Assembly: GCA_963819115.1 (NCBI GenBank)
Contig: CAWFUR010000010.1
Location: 1-64,000, forward strand
Length of the DNA: 64,000 nt
Origin: JACVRW01 sp963819115
Lineage (GTDB): Bacteria > Actinomycetota > Thermoleophilia > Solirubrobacterales > Thermoleophilaceae
Direction: 5' to 3'
Shown in pieces: positions 15,516 through 23,434 of this stretch (its first letter is position 1; each line of letters starts with the position of its first letter). Position numbers and translations under genes: made by a program. The notes under the pieces are model-generated. The model did no database searches. It was not told the origin of the DNA and saw nothing but the letters and a program-made list of their open reading frames with translations.

Positions 15516-15852
15516 GGGTCGTTAGCTCAATTGGCAGAGCACCGGACTTCAACAAAAAGGAGCGCCAGTCGGGAGACCGCTGGTATGTCGGCGGCTGTTT
15601 GCTGGGATCCCCTGAGAGCCTGAGGTACCCATCGTGGTGACAATCCTCAGGATTGGGCAATCAGCAGGCAACCCGGTCAGAACATTGCACCGGAGAGCCC
15701 TCAGAGGCCATACGCCGCCCGCCCTAACGTCGAGTCGAGGGTGAAGAGATGGTCCAGACCGCAACGCCGCGTCCCCGGGGACGCGTGCGGCCGGTGAGAG
15801 CCGGTGCGGCAGGTTAATCCGTGAGATCTGGGTTCAAGTCCCAGGCGACCCA
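15516..15852 (+). tRNA. tRNA-Lys(UUU), split by a group I intron
   Basis: Exon 1 is 15516-15549 (34 nt, ending CCGGACTT) and exon 2 is 15814-15852 (39 nt, starting TTAATCCG). Joined they form a 73-nt tRNA with acceptor GGGTCGT/GCGACCC, D-arm GCTCAATTGGCAGAGC, anticodon loop CTTTTAA (anticodon UUU) and T-arm CTGGG-TTCAAGT-CCCAG. One C-U mismatch lies at the base of the anticodon stem. The sequence is close to the bacterial tRNA-Lys consensus. A -10-like GATAAT lies 8 nt upstream (15502-15507). No CCA is encoded. Confidence 0.93.
15550..15813 (+). ncRNA. Group I (IC3-like) self-splicing intron in tRNA-Lys
   Basis: A 264-nt intron between anticodon bases 34 and 35. Exon 1 ends in U and the intron ends in G, as group I splicing requires. 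P1 can form from exon CUU with GAG at 15560-15562. The catalytic core shows CCCTAACGTC and GAGGGT-AAGAGA-GGTCC (15722-15755), which closely match my recollection of the P8/J8-7/P7 region of cyanobacterial tRNA-Leu introns. P7 pairs GGCCAT (15706-15711) with ATGGTC (15749-15754), and P8 pairs CCCT with AGGG. A P9 stem GCGTCCCC/GGGGACGC sits at 15769-15784. No endonuclease gene is inside. Confidence 0.9.
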
Positions 15853-16914
15853 CTAGCCACCGGCGGCAGGCACCCCGGTGGTGGCGCCGGCCTCGCGCCG
15901 TTCCACCTCGCGCCTGACCACGGGCGCCACCTCGGTGCCCAGCAGCTCGATCGCCCGCAGGATGCGGTCGTGCGGCATGTCGCCCACGCTGAGCTGGGCC
16001 AGGAAGCGCTGGTGGCCGAACAGCTCGTGCTGAAAGAGGATCTTCTCCGCCACCTCCTCAGGCCCGCCCACCACCAGGGCGCCCCGAGGGGAGCGGAGCG
16101 TGTCGAACTGATGCCGGGTCATGGGCGACCATCCCCGCTCCCGGCCGATCCGGTTCATCATCCCGGCGTAGGCGGGGAAGTACTCGTCGGCCGCCTGCTG
16201 GGACCCGTCGGCCACGTAGGCGTGGGAGTTGATGCCCACGGGCTGCGCGGCGTGGCCCGCCTCCGCCAGCGCCTCCCTGTAGAGCTGCACCAGCGGGACG
16301 AAGCGCTCGGGCGCACCGCCGATGATCGCGAGGGCCAGGGGCAGGCCCAGCCGGCCCGCCCGGATCAGGGAGTGGGGCGTGCCGCCGACGGCCACCCAGA
16401 CGGGCAGCGGGTCCTGGACCGGTCGCGGGTAGACCCCGACGCCGTCGAGCGGCGCGCGATGGCGTCCCGACCATGTGACGCGCTCCGACTCCCGTATGGC
16501 GAGCAGCAGCTCGAGCTTCTCGGCGAACAGCTCGTCGTAGTCGTCCAGGTCGTACCCGAACAGCGGGAACGACTCCACGAAGGAGCCGCGCCCGGCCATG
16601 ATCTCCGCGCGCCCTTCCGACACCAGGTCGAGGGTCGCGAACTCCTGGAACACCCGCACCGGGTCGTCCGAGCTGAGCACCGAGACGGCGCTCGTGAGGC
16701 GGATGTTCTCCGTGCGGGCCGCGCCGGCGGCCAGCGCGACGGCGGGGGCCGACACCGCGAAATCGGGCCGGTGATGCTCGCCGAGCCCGAACACGTCCAG
16801 GCCCACCTGGTCGGCCAGCTCCATCTCCTCCAGGAGGTTGCGCATCCGCTGCTCGGGGCTCACGCCGTGGCCGTCGCCCACCTCCGCGAACGTGTACACG
16901 CCGATCTCCATCAC
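15853..16914 (-). CDS. LLM-class flavin-dependent oxidoreductase
   Basis: Protein of 353 aa of the luciferase-like monooxygenase superfamily, a TIM barrel using FMN or F420. It opens MEIGVYTFAEVGDG, with GLDVFGLGEHHRPDF in the usual place and VSVLSSDDPVRVFQEFATLDLVSEGRAEIMAGRGSF for the phosphate-binding side. The start is GTG at 16914 or the ATG directly after it. It lies 24 bp downstream of an ArsR-type regulator and probably shares its transcript. Substrate unknown. Confidence 0.85.
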   Translation of the reverse strand: MMEIGVYTFAEVGDGHGVSPEQRMRNLLEEMELADQVGLDVFGLGEHHRPDFAVSAPAVALAAGAARTENIRLTSAVSVLSSDDPVRVFQEFATLDLVSEGRAEIMAGRGSFVESFPLFGYDLDDYDELFAEKLELLLAIRESERVTWSGRHRAPLDGVGVYPRPVQDPLPVWVAVGGTPHSLIRAGRLGLPLALAIIGGAPERFVPLVQLYREALAEAGHAAQPVGINSHAYVADGSQQAADEYFPAYAGMMNRIGRERGWSPMTRHQFDTLRSPRGALVVGGPEEVAEKILFQHELFGHQRFLAQLSVGDMPHDRILRAIELLGTEVAPVVRREVERREAGATTGVPAAGG

Positions 16915-16938
16915 GCGTGCCGGGTCAGGATCCGCGGC

Positions 16939-17352
16939 CTAGGGCGCGGGGCGCAGGCGGTGGGCCTGCGTGGCGGCGAGCGACGCGCGGGCGGCAGCGG
17001 CCGCGGCGGCCGAGCTCGACGCGCCCGCCGACAACACCGGGGACATGGCGGCGCGGGTGTCGGCCAGAACGGCCTGGAGCAGCCCGGGGAAGCGCGCGTT
17101 GAGGTCGGTCTCCCGCAGGGAGAGCAGCCGCTTGCGGCCGTCGGGCCGGGTGCGCAGGACGCCGGCCTCGCGCAACACGCGGAAGTGATGGGAGAGCGTG
17201 GCCTTGGAGAGACCGAGCTCGAATCTGCCGCAGGACCATTCGGACCCAGCCGCAAGCCGACGCACGATCTCGAGCCGGGCGGGGTCGCTGAGGGCGTGGA
17301 GAATCGAGGGCAACTCGAGCTCCTCGCGAGGTGGGTGATGAGGCTCTCTCAT
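16939..17352 (-). CDS. ArsR-family transcriptional regulator
   Basis: Protein of 137 aa with a winged helix near residues 15-80 (LHALSDPARLEIVRRL, KATLSHHFRVLREAGVL), the ArsR fold. The usual ArsR metal-binding Cys pair is absent; only CGRFE carries a Cys, so it probably does not sense arsenite-type metals. The tail is Ala-rich. Start is the ATG at 17352, with no clear ribosome site. It is the first gene of a two-gene unit with the luciferase-like oxidoreductase and probably controls it. Confidence 0.85.
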   Translation of the reverse strand: MREPHHPPREELELPSILHALSDPARLEIVRRLAAGSEWSCGRFELGLSKATLSHHFRVLREAGVLRTRPDGRKRLLSLRETDLNARFPGLLQAVLADTRAAMSPVLSAGASSSAAAAAAARASLAATQAHRLRPAP

Positions 17353-17420
17353 GGGAGGGAGACGACCGTCCGGGCCCAACTCTAGCGACCGTTCGACAGT
17401 CGTCGAACGCCTTGGATTTC

Positions 17421-19016
17421 CTAGTGGCGGAAGTGGCGGCGCGAGGTGAAGACCATGGCCACGCCGGCCTCGTCCGCCGCGTCCACCACGTCCGCGTCGC
17501 GCTGCGATCCGCCGGGCTGGATGATCGCCCGCACACCCGCGGCGATGGCGAGCTGAGGACCGTCCGCGAACGGGAAGAAGGCGTCCGAGGCCATGACCGC
17601 GCCGGTGAGCTCGATGTCCGCCGCGGCCGCCTTGTCCACGGCGATCCTCACCGAGTCCACGCGGCTCATCTGGCCCGCGCCGATGCCGGCGGTGGCCAGG
17701 CCCTTGGTCATGACGATCGCGTTCGAGCGCACGTGCTTGCACACCCGCATCGCGAAGGTGAGCTCGCCCCACTCGCCCTCGGTGGGCTGGCGCTTGGTGA
17801 CCACGCGCATCTCCTCGCGCGCCTCGATGCCCGTGTCGCGGTCCTGCACGAGCATCCCGCCGCGCACCCGCTTCATGTCGTGCTCGCTGACGGCGGGGCG
17901 CCGGCGCTCCTGATTCTCGAGGAGGCGGATGTTGGGCTTGGCCTGGAGCACCTCGAGGGCGTCGTCATCGAAGCCCGGGGCCAGCACCAGCTCCACGAAC
18001 ATCGAGTTGAGGCGCTCGGCCAACGGGCGCTCCACCCGTCGGTTGAAGCAGAAGACTCCACCGAACGCGCTCTGGCGGTCCGTGGCCAGCGCGAGCTCGA
18101 AGGCGTCGTCCTGATGAGCGCCGACGGCCACTCCGCACGGGTTGTTGTGCTTGATGATCGCCACCGCGGGAAGCTCGAACTCGTCCACCAGCCGGCGCCC
18201 GGCATCCACGTCGAGGAGGTTGTTGAACGACAGCTCCTTGCCGTGCAGCTTCGAGATCATCGACAGCAGGGAGGTGCGCGCCCCGACCTCCGCGTAGTAC
18301 GCGGCCCGCTGGTGGGGGTTCTCGCCGTAGGGCAGGTCGAGCACCTTCTCGAACGAGGCCGTGAGCTGGGCGGGGAAGTCGTCCTCGCGCTCGGCGAACC
18401 AGCGAGAGATGGCCGTGTCGTAGCGCGCGGTGTAGGCGAAGGCCTCGAGGGCGAGGCTCTCGCGGGTGCGGTCCGAGAGGCGGCCGTCACTCTGGCGCAG
18501 CTCTTCGAGCACCGCGTCGTAGCTCTCGGGCGACACCACCACGGCCGCGAAGTCGTGGTTCTTGGCGGCGGCGCGAATCAGCGTGGGTCCGCCCACGTCG
18601 ATGTTCTCGATCACCTCCGCCGGTTCCACCCCGCGCTTCGACGACACGCGCTCGAAGGGATAGAGGTTCACGCACACGAGGTCGATCGGCTCGATCTCGT
18701 GCTCGTTCAGGGTGTCCACGTGCTCCTCGCTCGAGCGAACCGCGAGCAGCCCGGCGTGGATCCGCGGATGAAGCGTCTTCACCCGGCCGTCGAGGATCTC
18801 GGGGAAGCCGGTGTAGCTCTCCACCGAGCGAATCGGCACGCCCTCCCCCTCGAGCTCGGCCGCGGTGCCGCCCGTGGAGACGATCTCCACACCGAGCTCG
18901 GTGAGGCCGCGGGCGAAGTCCACGAGGCCGCGCTTGTCCGAGACCGACAGGAGCGCGCGCCGGACCTGGACCTCTCCGGGCGCGGTGGGCTGAGATGCGT
19001 TACTCGACGTGGCCAT
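17421..19016 (-). CDS. purH: Bifunctional AICAR formyltransferase / IMP cyclohydrolase
   Basis: Catalyses the last two steps of IMP synthesis. The 531-aa length is standard. An N-terminal cyclohydrolase (RRALLSVSDKRGLVDFARGL, TGGTA, RVKTLHPRIHAGLL) is followed by the formyltransferase with its K-H-x-N-P-C motif (KHNNPCGVA) and C-terminal SDAFFPFADG. GAGG precedes the ATG at 19016, inside the end of purN; the two genes overlap by 17 bp. Its order recQ-purN-purH suggests co-transcription. Confidence 0.97.
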   Translation of the reverse strand: MATSSNASQPTAPGEVQVRRALLSVSDKRGLVDFARGLTELGVEIVSTGGTAAELEGEGVPIRSVESYTGFPEILDGRVKTLHPRIHAGLLAVRSSEEHVDTLNEHEIEPIDLVCVNLYPFERVSSKRGVEPAEVIENIDVGGPTLIRAAAKNHDFAAVVVSPESYDAVLEELRQSDGRLSDRTRESLALEAFAYTARYDTAISRWFAEREDDFPAQLTASFEKVLDLPYGENPHQRAAYYAEVGARTSLLSMISKLHGKELSFNNLLDVDAGRRLVDEFELPAVAIIKHNNPCGVAVGAHQDDAFELALATDRQSAFGGVFCFNRRVERPLAERLNSMFVELVLAPGFDDDALEVLQAKPNIRLLENQERRRPAVSEHDMKRVRGGMLVQDRDTGIEAREEMRVVTKRQPTEGEWGELTFAMRVCKHVRSNAIVMTKGLATAGIGAGQMSRVDSVRIAVDKAAAADIELTGAVMASDAFFPFADGPQLAIAAGVRAIIQPGGSQRDADVVDAADEAGVAMVFTSRRHFRH

Positions 19017-19647
19017 CTTCGATCCTCAGCAACCGTGGGTTTTGCGAGTCGGCGCGTACGCGGCCCTCGGCTATCAGCCTGATGGCCCGTGGTAGCAACC
19101 TGTGCTCCACCGCATGCACCCGCTCCTCGATCTCGGCGATCCCGCGAGGATAAGGGAGAAGCGAGAACGACTCCTGTAAGACGATGGGTCCGCTGTCCAC
19201 GCCCTCGTCAACCAGGTGGACGGTCACGCCCATCACCTTCACCCCGTAGTCCACCGCCTGCTTGATCGCGCCGACGCCCGCGAAGGCAGGCAGGAGGGAG
19301 GGATGAACGTTGAGGATCCGGCCGTGAAAGCGCCCGATGAACGCCGGCCCGAGCAGCTCCATGAAGCCGGCCAGCACGACCAGATCCACCTCGCGCTCCG
19401 CCAGCCACTCGCCCAGCGCGTCGTCGCGCGCTTCCCGGGTGGGATGTTCGGCGATCGCGAACACGGCCGTCTCCACGCCCGCGGCCCTCGCCCGCTCGAG
19501 GCCCGGCGCACCCTCACGGCTGGAGGCCACGCCCACCACCTCCACGCGCCCGGCGGGCCCTGCGATCTCCTGCTCGTGGAGGTTGTCGAGCACCGCCTGG
19601 AGGTTCGTGCCCTCGCCGGAGATCAGTACGGCGAGCCGGAAAGCCAC
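19000..19647 (-). CDS. purN: Phosphoribosylglycinamide formyltransferase (formyl-THF dependent)
   Basis: Transfers a formyl group from 10-formyl-THF to GAR (third step of purine synthesis). 215 aa from the GTG at 19647, the family's usual size. Motifs are LISGEGTNLQA (GAR phosphate site), NVHPSLLPAFAG (catalytic Asn/His) and HLVDEGVDSGPI (catalytic Asp). The GTG start sits 3 bp beyond the recQ stop, and the 3' end overlaps purH by 17 bp, so recQ, purN and purH look translationally linked. Confidence 0.95.
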   Translation of the reverse strand: MAFRLAVLISGEGTNLQAVLDNLHEQEIAGPAGRVEVVGVASSREGAPGLERARAAGVETAVFAIAEHPTREARDDALGEWLAEREVDLVVLAGFMELLGPAFIGRFHGRILNVHPSLLPAFAGVGAIKQAVDYGVKVMGVTVHLVDEGVDSGPIVLQESFSLLPYPRGIAEIEERVHAVEHRLLPRAIRLIAEGRVRADSQNPRLLRIEDGHVE

Positions 19648-19649
19648 CG

Positions 19650-21419
19650 TCAGGCGGCCGTCCGGGAAGGAAGCCGCAGCACCGGGTACGGACCGCCGGT
19701 GGTCTCGAGCGCGCCCTCCTCGATCAGCTCGTCCACGCGGGCGAGGATGTCCGCCCGGCGCCGGTGCGAGGAGACGCCATACGCGGCCAGACCGTCGTAG
19801 GAGTTCCGCTCGATCTTCTTCGTGCGGGCGCCGTGGAGGATCTCGGCGCACGTGGTGCGGCCCACAGCCGGCTGCGCGGTGGAGGCCACGGACACGATCG
19901 CGTCGTCCATGTCGTGCAGCTCCCGCGGGTCGGGCGCCGGAGGTGTGGGCGCGATGCCCGGGTCGCACACATCGCAGCACGGCAGCCCCGGGGCGCGGAA
20001 CGGGCGCCCGTTGTCGCCGAAGTGGGCGAGCAGCGCCACCCGGCGGCAGTCGGCTGCCTCCACGTAGGCCCAGATCTCCCGGTACTGGCGCCAGCGGGTG
20101 CGCGCGCCCTCCTCCACCGACGAGCGGCAGAGCCCGGCGGCGCGGGCGTCGAAGGCGCTGAGGATCCGCCCGGCCACGCGGTCGGGGGCGGCCGGCGTGG
20201 GCACGATCACACCGGCACGCGTGAGGTGGCCGATCAGCGACCGGAGACGGTCACCGCCACCGCCCAGCTCACGGGCGAGCGGCGATGCCTCGAGCGAGTA
20301 GCGCCCGTCACCGTCGGCGGCCGCGATCAGGCGGTCGGCCAGCCATCCGGGAAGGCCGGCGTCCATCTCGTCCCGCTTGATGAAGTGCACGTGGAGCGCC
20401 TTGTCCCGGTTCTCGGCCAGCAGCAGCGCACGCGCCGGGGCGCCGTCGCGGCCCCCGCGGCCGGCCTCCTGGTAGTAGGCCTCGAGCGAGGAGGGCACCG
20501 TGGAATGCACCACCGTGCGCACGTTCGGCTTGTCCACACCCATCCCGAACGCGTTGGTGGCGCAGATGACGCGAACGTCATCCGCCAGGAAGCGGCGCTG
20601 GATCTCGGCGCGCCGGTCCCGCTGCAGTCCCGCGTGATAGGGCACCGCCTCCTCGCCCAGCGCCTTGGTGAGCTCGGCCGCGGTGTCCTCGGCGCCGGCC
20701 CGTGTGCCGGTGTAGACGATGGCCGGGAGCGCATCCTCGCCACGCAGGGACTCGGCCAGGAGCGCCCGCTTCTCGTGCGCCGCCGGGCGAACGACCGTGA
20801 AGGAGATGTTGGGGCGGTCGAAGCCCGTGGCCACCCGAAGCGGGTCGTTCAGCTTCAGGCGCTTCTCCACGTCGACGGCCACGCGTGGTGTGGCCGTGGC
20901 CGTGGAGGCCACGAGCGAGCCCGCGCCGAGCGCCCGGGCGGCATCGGCCAGGCGGAAGTAGTCGGGCCGGAAGTCGTGGCCCCATTGGGAGACGCAGTGC
21001 GCCTCGTCCACCACGAAGAGCCCGACCCGGCTCTCCTTCATCCGGCCCATGAACCCCTGCGCGGCGAACCGCTCCGGCGCCACGTAGAGCAGCCGGAGGT
21101 CGCCCGCGGCGGCCCGGTCGAGCACGGCCGAGTTCTCGGCCTGGTCCTTCTGGGCGTTCACCAGGGCCACCTGGTGGCCGAGCCCGCGGGCCTCGAGTGC
21201 CTCCACCTGGTCCTGCATCAGCGCCACGAGCGGCGAGACCACCACGGTGAGGTCGTCGCGAAGGAGCGCCGGAAGCTGGTAGCAGAGCGACTTTCCCGAG
21301 CCGGTGGGCATCACCACCAGCACGTCGCGGCCGGCGAGGGCGGCCTCGCACGCCTCGCGCTGTCCCGGCCGGAAGCTCCGGAACCCGAACAGCCGGTGGA
21401 GCGAATCAGTCAGGTCCAT
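19650..21419 (-). CDS. recQ: RecQ-family ATP-dependent DNA helicase
   Basis: Protein of 589 aa unwinding DNA 3' to 5'. It shows the aromatic-side start (FGFRSFRPGQ), Walker A MPTGSGKSLCYQLPAL, DEAH box with the RecQ loop (VVDEAHCVSQWGHDFRPDY), motif VI QEAGRGGRDG, a zinc-binding site (CRR...CCDVC) and a C-terminal winged-helix-like region. I start at the ATG at 21419 (MDLTDSLHRLFGF); an in-frame Met 20 codons upstream precedes unconserved sequence. It is immediately followed by purN. Confidence 0.92.
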   Translation of the reverse strand: MDLTDSLHRLFGFRSFRPGQREACEAALAGRDVLVVMPTGSGKSLCYQLPALLRDDLTVVVSPLVALMQDQVEALEARGLGHQVALVNAQKDQAENSAVLDRAAAGDLRLLYVAPERFAAQGFMGRMKESRVGLFVVDEAHCVSQWGHDFRPDYFRLADAARALGAGSLVASTATATPRVAVDVEKRLKLNDPLRVATGFDRPNISFTVVRPAAHEKRALLAESLRGEDALPAIVYTGTRAGAEDTAAELTKALGEEAVPYHAGLQRDRRAEIQRRFLADDVRVICATNAFGMGVDKPNVRTVVHSTVPSSLEAYYQEAGRGGRDGAPARALLLAENRDKALHVHFIKRDEMDAGLPGWLADRLIAAADGDGRYSLEASPLARELGGGGDRLRSLIGHLTRAGVIVPTPAAPDRVAGRILSAFDARAAGLCRSSVEEGARTRWRQYREIWAYVEAADCRRVALLAHFGDNGRPFRAPGLPCCDVCDPGIAPTPPAPDPRELHDMDDAIVSVASTAQPAVGRTTCAEILHGARTKKIERNSYDGLAAYGVSSHRRRADILARVDELIEEGALETTGGPYPVLRLPSRTAA

Positions 21420-21511
21420 GGGGACGGCCACCCTAGCGCCGTACACGGCGGGAGGAAGGGCGCGTTGCAGGCCCTTCACGCACGTTGCCGAGAAGTCGCA
21501 TACTGCCCCCG

Positions 21512-21913
21512 ATGGGCGAGCTCACGACGCTTCTGCGCGGCATTTACGAAGCCCGTGATCCCGACGAGGCGATCGCCGCCCTGCTCGCCGCCAGCGACCC
21601 CGAGGTGGAGCTCTGGCCCGCCGGGCTGTGGCTGGACTCCAGCACCGTGGTGCGCGGACACGAGGAACTGGCCGCCTTCTTCGGGCGCCTCCAGGATGCC
21701 TTCGGCGAGTTCCACTTCGAACCGGAGCGCTTCGAGGAGCGGGGGACGGCGGTGGCGGTGGCCGTGCGGCTCGAGGTGCGCGGGCGCTTCAGCGGCCTGG
21801 CCGAGAGCCGGCCGGTGGGCCACCTGTGGACGTTCCGGGACGGGCGGGCGCTCCGGCTCGACGCGTACAACGAACCCGACGAGGCCTTCGCCGCGCTAGA
21901 GAAGCCCGCCTAG
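21512..21913 (+). CDS. SnoaL-like / NTF2-fold protein
   Basis: Protein of 133 aa on the opposite strand to the purine genes, with the NTF2-fold pattern (LLRGIYEARDPDEAIAALLA, DPEVELWP, VRGHEELAAFFGRL, GHLWTFRDGRALRLDAYN). Its stop overlaps that of convergent purF. The ATG at 21512 fits the family start better than the one nine codons upstream. Function not known. Confidence 0.75.
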   Translation: MGELTTLLRGIYEARDPDEAIAALLAASDPEVELWPAGLWLDSSTVVRGHEELAAFFGRLQDAFGEFHFEPERFEERGTAVAVAVRLEVRGRFSGLAESRPVGHLWTFRDGRALRLDAYNEPDEAFAALEKPA

Positions 21914-23340
21914 CTGCGGATGACGGCGAGCTCTTCGAGCGCGAACTTGCCGTTCGCGGTGTCACTTCGCTCGAGCGGGTAGTCACCCGAGAAGCAGGCG
22001 TCGCAGTGAGTGGCGCGGGTGGAGCGGATCGCCTCGTACACGCCATCCAGCGAGAGGTAGGCGAGCGAGTCGCAGTCCAGCTCCTTCGCGATCTCCTCCT
22101 CGGTGCGCCCGTGGGCCACCATCTCCTGCGTGGTGGACATGTCGATCCCGTAGTGGCAGGTGTGGCGGATCGGCGGGGCGGACACGCGCATGTGGATCTC
22201 GAGCGCCCCCGCGTCACGGAGCATCTTCACGATCTGCCGCGTGGTGTTGCCGCGCACGATTGAGTCGTCCACCACCACGATGCGCTTGTTCTCCACCACC
22301 TCGCGCAGCGGGTTGAACTTCATGCGCAGGCCGTGCTTGCGCAGCTCCTGGCCGGGCTGGATGAACGTGCGGGCCACGTAGCGGTTCTTGACCAGGCCGT
22401 CGTCGCGGGGAATGCCCGAGGCCTTGGAGTAGCCGTTGGCCGCCGGGTTGCCGGAGTCGGGCACGGCGATCACCACGTCCGCGTCGGCGGGCGACTCGCG
22501 CCAGAGGATCTCCCCCATCTTGCGCCGCGAGACCTGGGTGCGGTTGCCCTCGAGGATCGAATCGGGCCGGGCGAAGTAGATGTGCTCGAAGACGCAGAAG
22601 GCCTTGCGGTCGGACTCGATCACCTGGCGGGTCTCGATGCCGCGCGGGGTGAGGGACACGAGCTCGCCCGGCAGCACCTCGCGCAGCAGCTCGGCGCCGA
22701 TGATGTCGAAGGCGCAGCTCTCCGAGGCCACGCAGTAGCGGTCGCCGATGCGCCCGAGCGACAGCGGCCGCAGGCCGGCGCCGTCGCGGAAGGCCACTAC
22801 CGAGTCCTTGGTGAGCACCACGGTGGAGAAGGCGCCCTCGAGCCGGGGCATGACCTCCACCAGCGCGTCCTCGATGCGCTCGGCCGGATGGGTGGAGAGC
22901 AGTGCCGCGATGATCTCGGAGTCCGAGGTGCCGCGGAACTGGACGCCGGCGTCGGTGAGCTCGGCGTGGAGCTCCACGGCGTTGATGAGGTTGCCGTTGT
23001 GGGCCAGGGCCACCTGCCGGCGGTCCGAGCGCCACACCGGCTGGGCGTTCTCCCATGCCGAGGAGCCGGTGGTGGAGTAGCGCACGTGGCCCACGGCCAT
23101 CTGACCCTGCAGGGCGCGCAGCTTCTCCTCGTCGAAGACCTGGGACACGAGCCCGAGGTCGCGCACGGTCATGATCTGGCCGTCGTCGCAGGAGGCGATG
23201 CCGGCCGACTCCTGGCCGCGGTGCTGCAACGCGTAAAGAGCGAAGTAGGCGAGGCGCGCGACGTCCGACTCTGGCGCGCAAACCCCGAAGACTCCGCACT
23301 CGTCGCGAGGTCCGTCGCGAGAATCGAGTTCTTGGATCAT
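21910..23340 (-). CDS. purF: Amidophosphoribosyltransferase
   Basis: Catalyses the first committed step of purine synthesis, PRPP plus glutamine to phosphoribosylamine. 476 aa. A 14-residue propeptide precedes the expected N-terminal nucleophile Cys15 (RDECGVFGV), as in the Bacillus-type enzyme. ALQHRGQESAGI marks the glutaminase domain and VVVVDDSIVRGNTTRQ is the PRPP-binding motif. It is the most distal member of the purC-S-Q-L run, separated from purL by 94 bp with no gene in it. Confidence 0.97.
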   Translation of the reverse strand: MIQELDSRDGPRDECGVFGVCAPESDVARLAYFALYALQHRGQESAGIASCDDGQIMTVRDLGLVSQVFDEEKLRALQGQMAVGHVRYSTTGSSAWENAQPVWRSDRRQVALAHNGNLINAVELHAELTDAGVQFRGTSDSEIIAALLSTHPAERIEDALVEVMPRLEGAFSTVVLTKDSVVAFRDGAGLRPLSLGRIGDRYCVASESCAFDIIGAELLREVLPGELVSLTPRGIETRQVIESDRKAFCVFEHIYFARPDSILEGNRTQVSRRKMGEILWRESPADADVVIAVPDSGNPAANGYSKASGIPRDDGLVKNRYVARTFIQPGQELRKHGLRMKFNPLREVVENKRIVVVDDSIVRGNTTRQIVKMLRDAGALEIHMRVSAPPIRHTCHYGIDMSTTQEMVAHGRTEEEIAKELDCDSLAYLSLDGVYEAIRSTRATHCDACFSGDYPLERSDTANGKFALEELAVIRS

Positions 23341-23434
23341 GGGTGGATCCAGGGTCCTTCGGGGGTGCCGACCACGAGGTTCCCTGCTCCCGGAGAGGCT
23401 ACCAGCGCGAGAGGCGTCCGACGGCCGGTCCCGC

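Noticed and set aside
15433..15764. Open frames on the minus strand across the split tRNA-Lys
   Set aside because: They overlap the exons and the intron core, lack ribosome sites and do not resemble a homing endonuclease.
15769..15784. The GCGTCCCC/GGGGACGC palindrome as a free-standing terminator
   Set aside because: It lies inside the intron where the P9 stem belongs and has no T-tract.
23341..23434. A small gene or riboswitch between purL and purF
   Set aside because: 94 bp with no conserved PurR, guanine or PRPP riboswitch elements that I can recognise, and no coding frame with a start and ribosome site.
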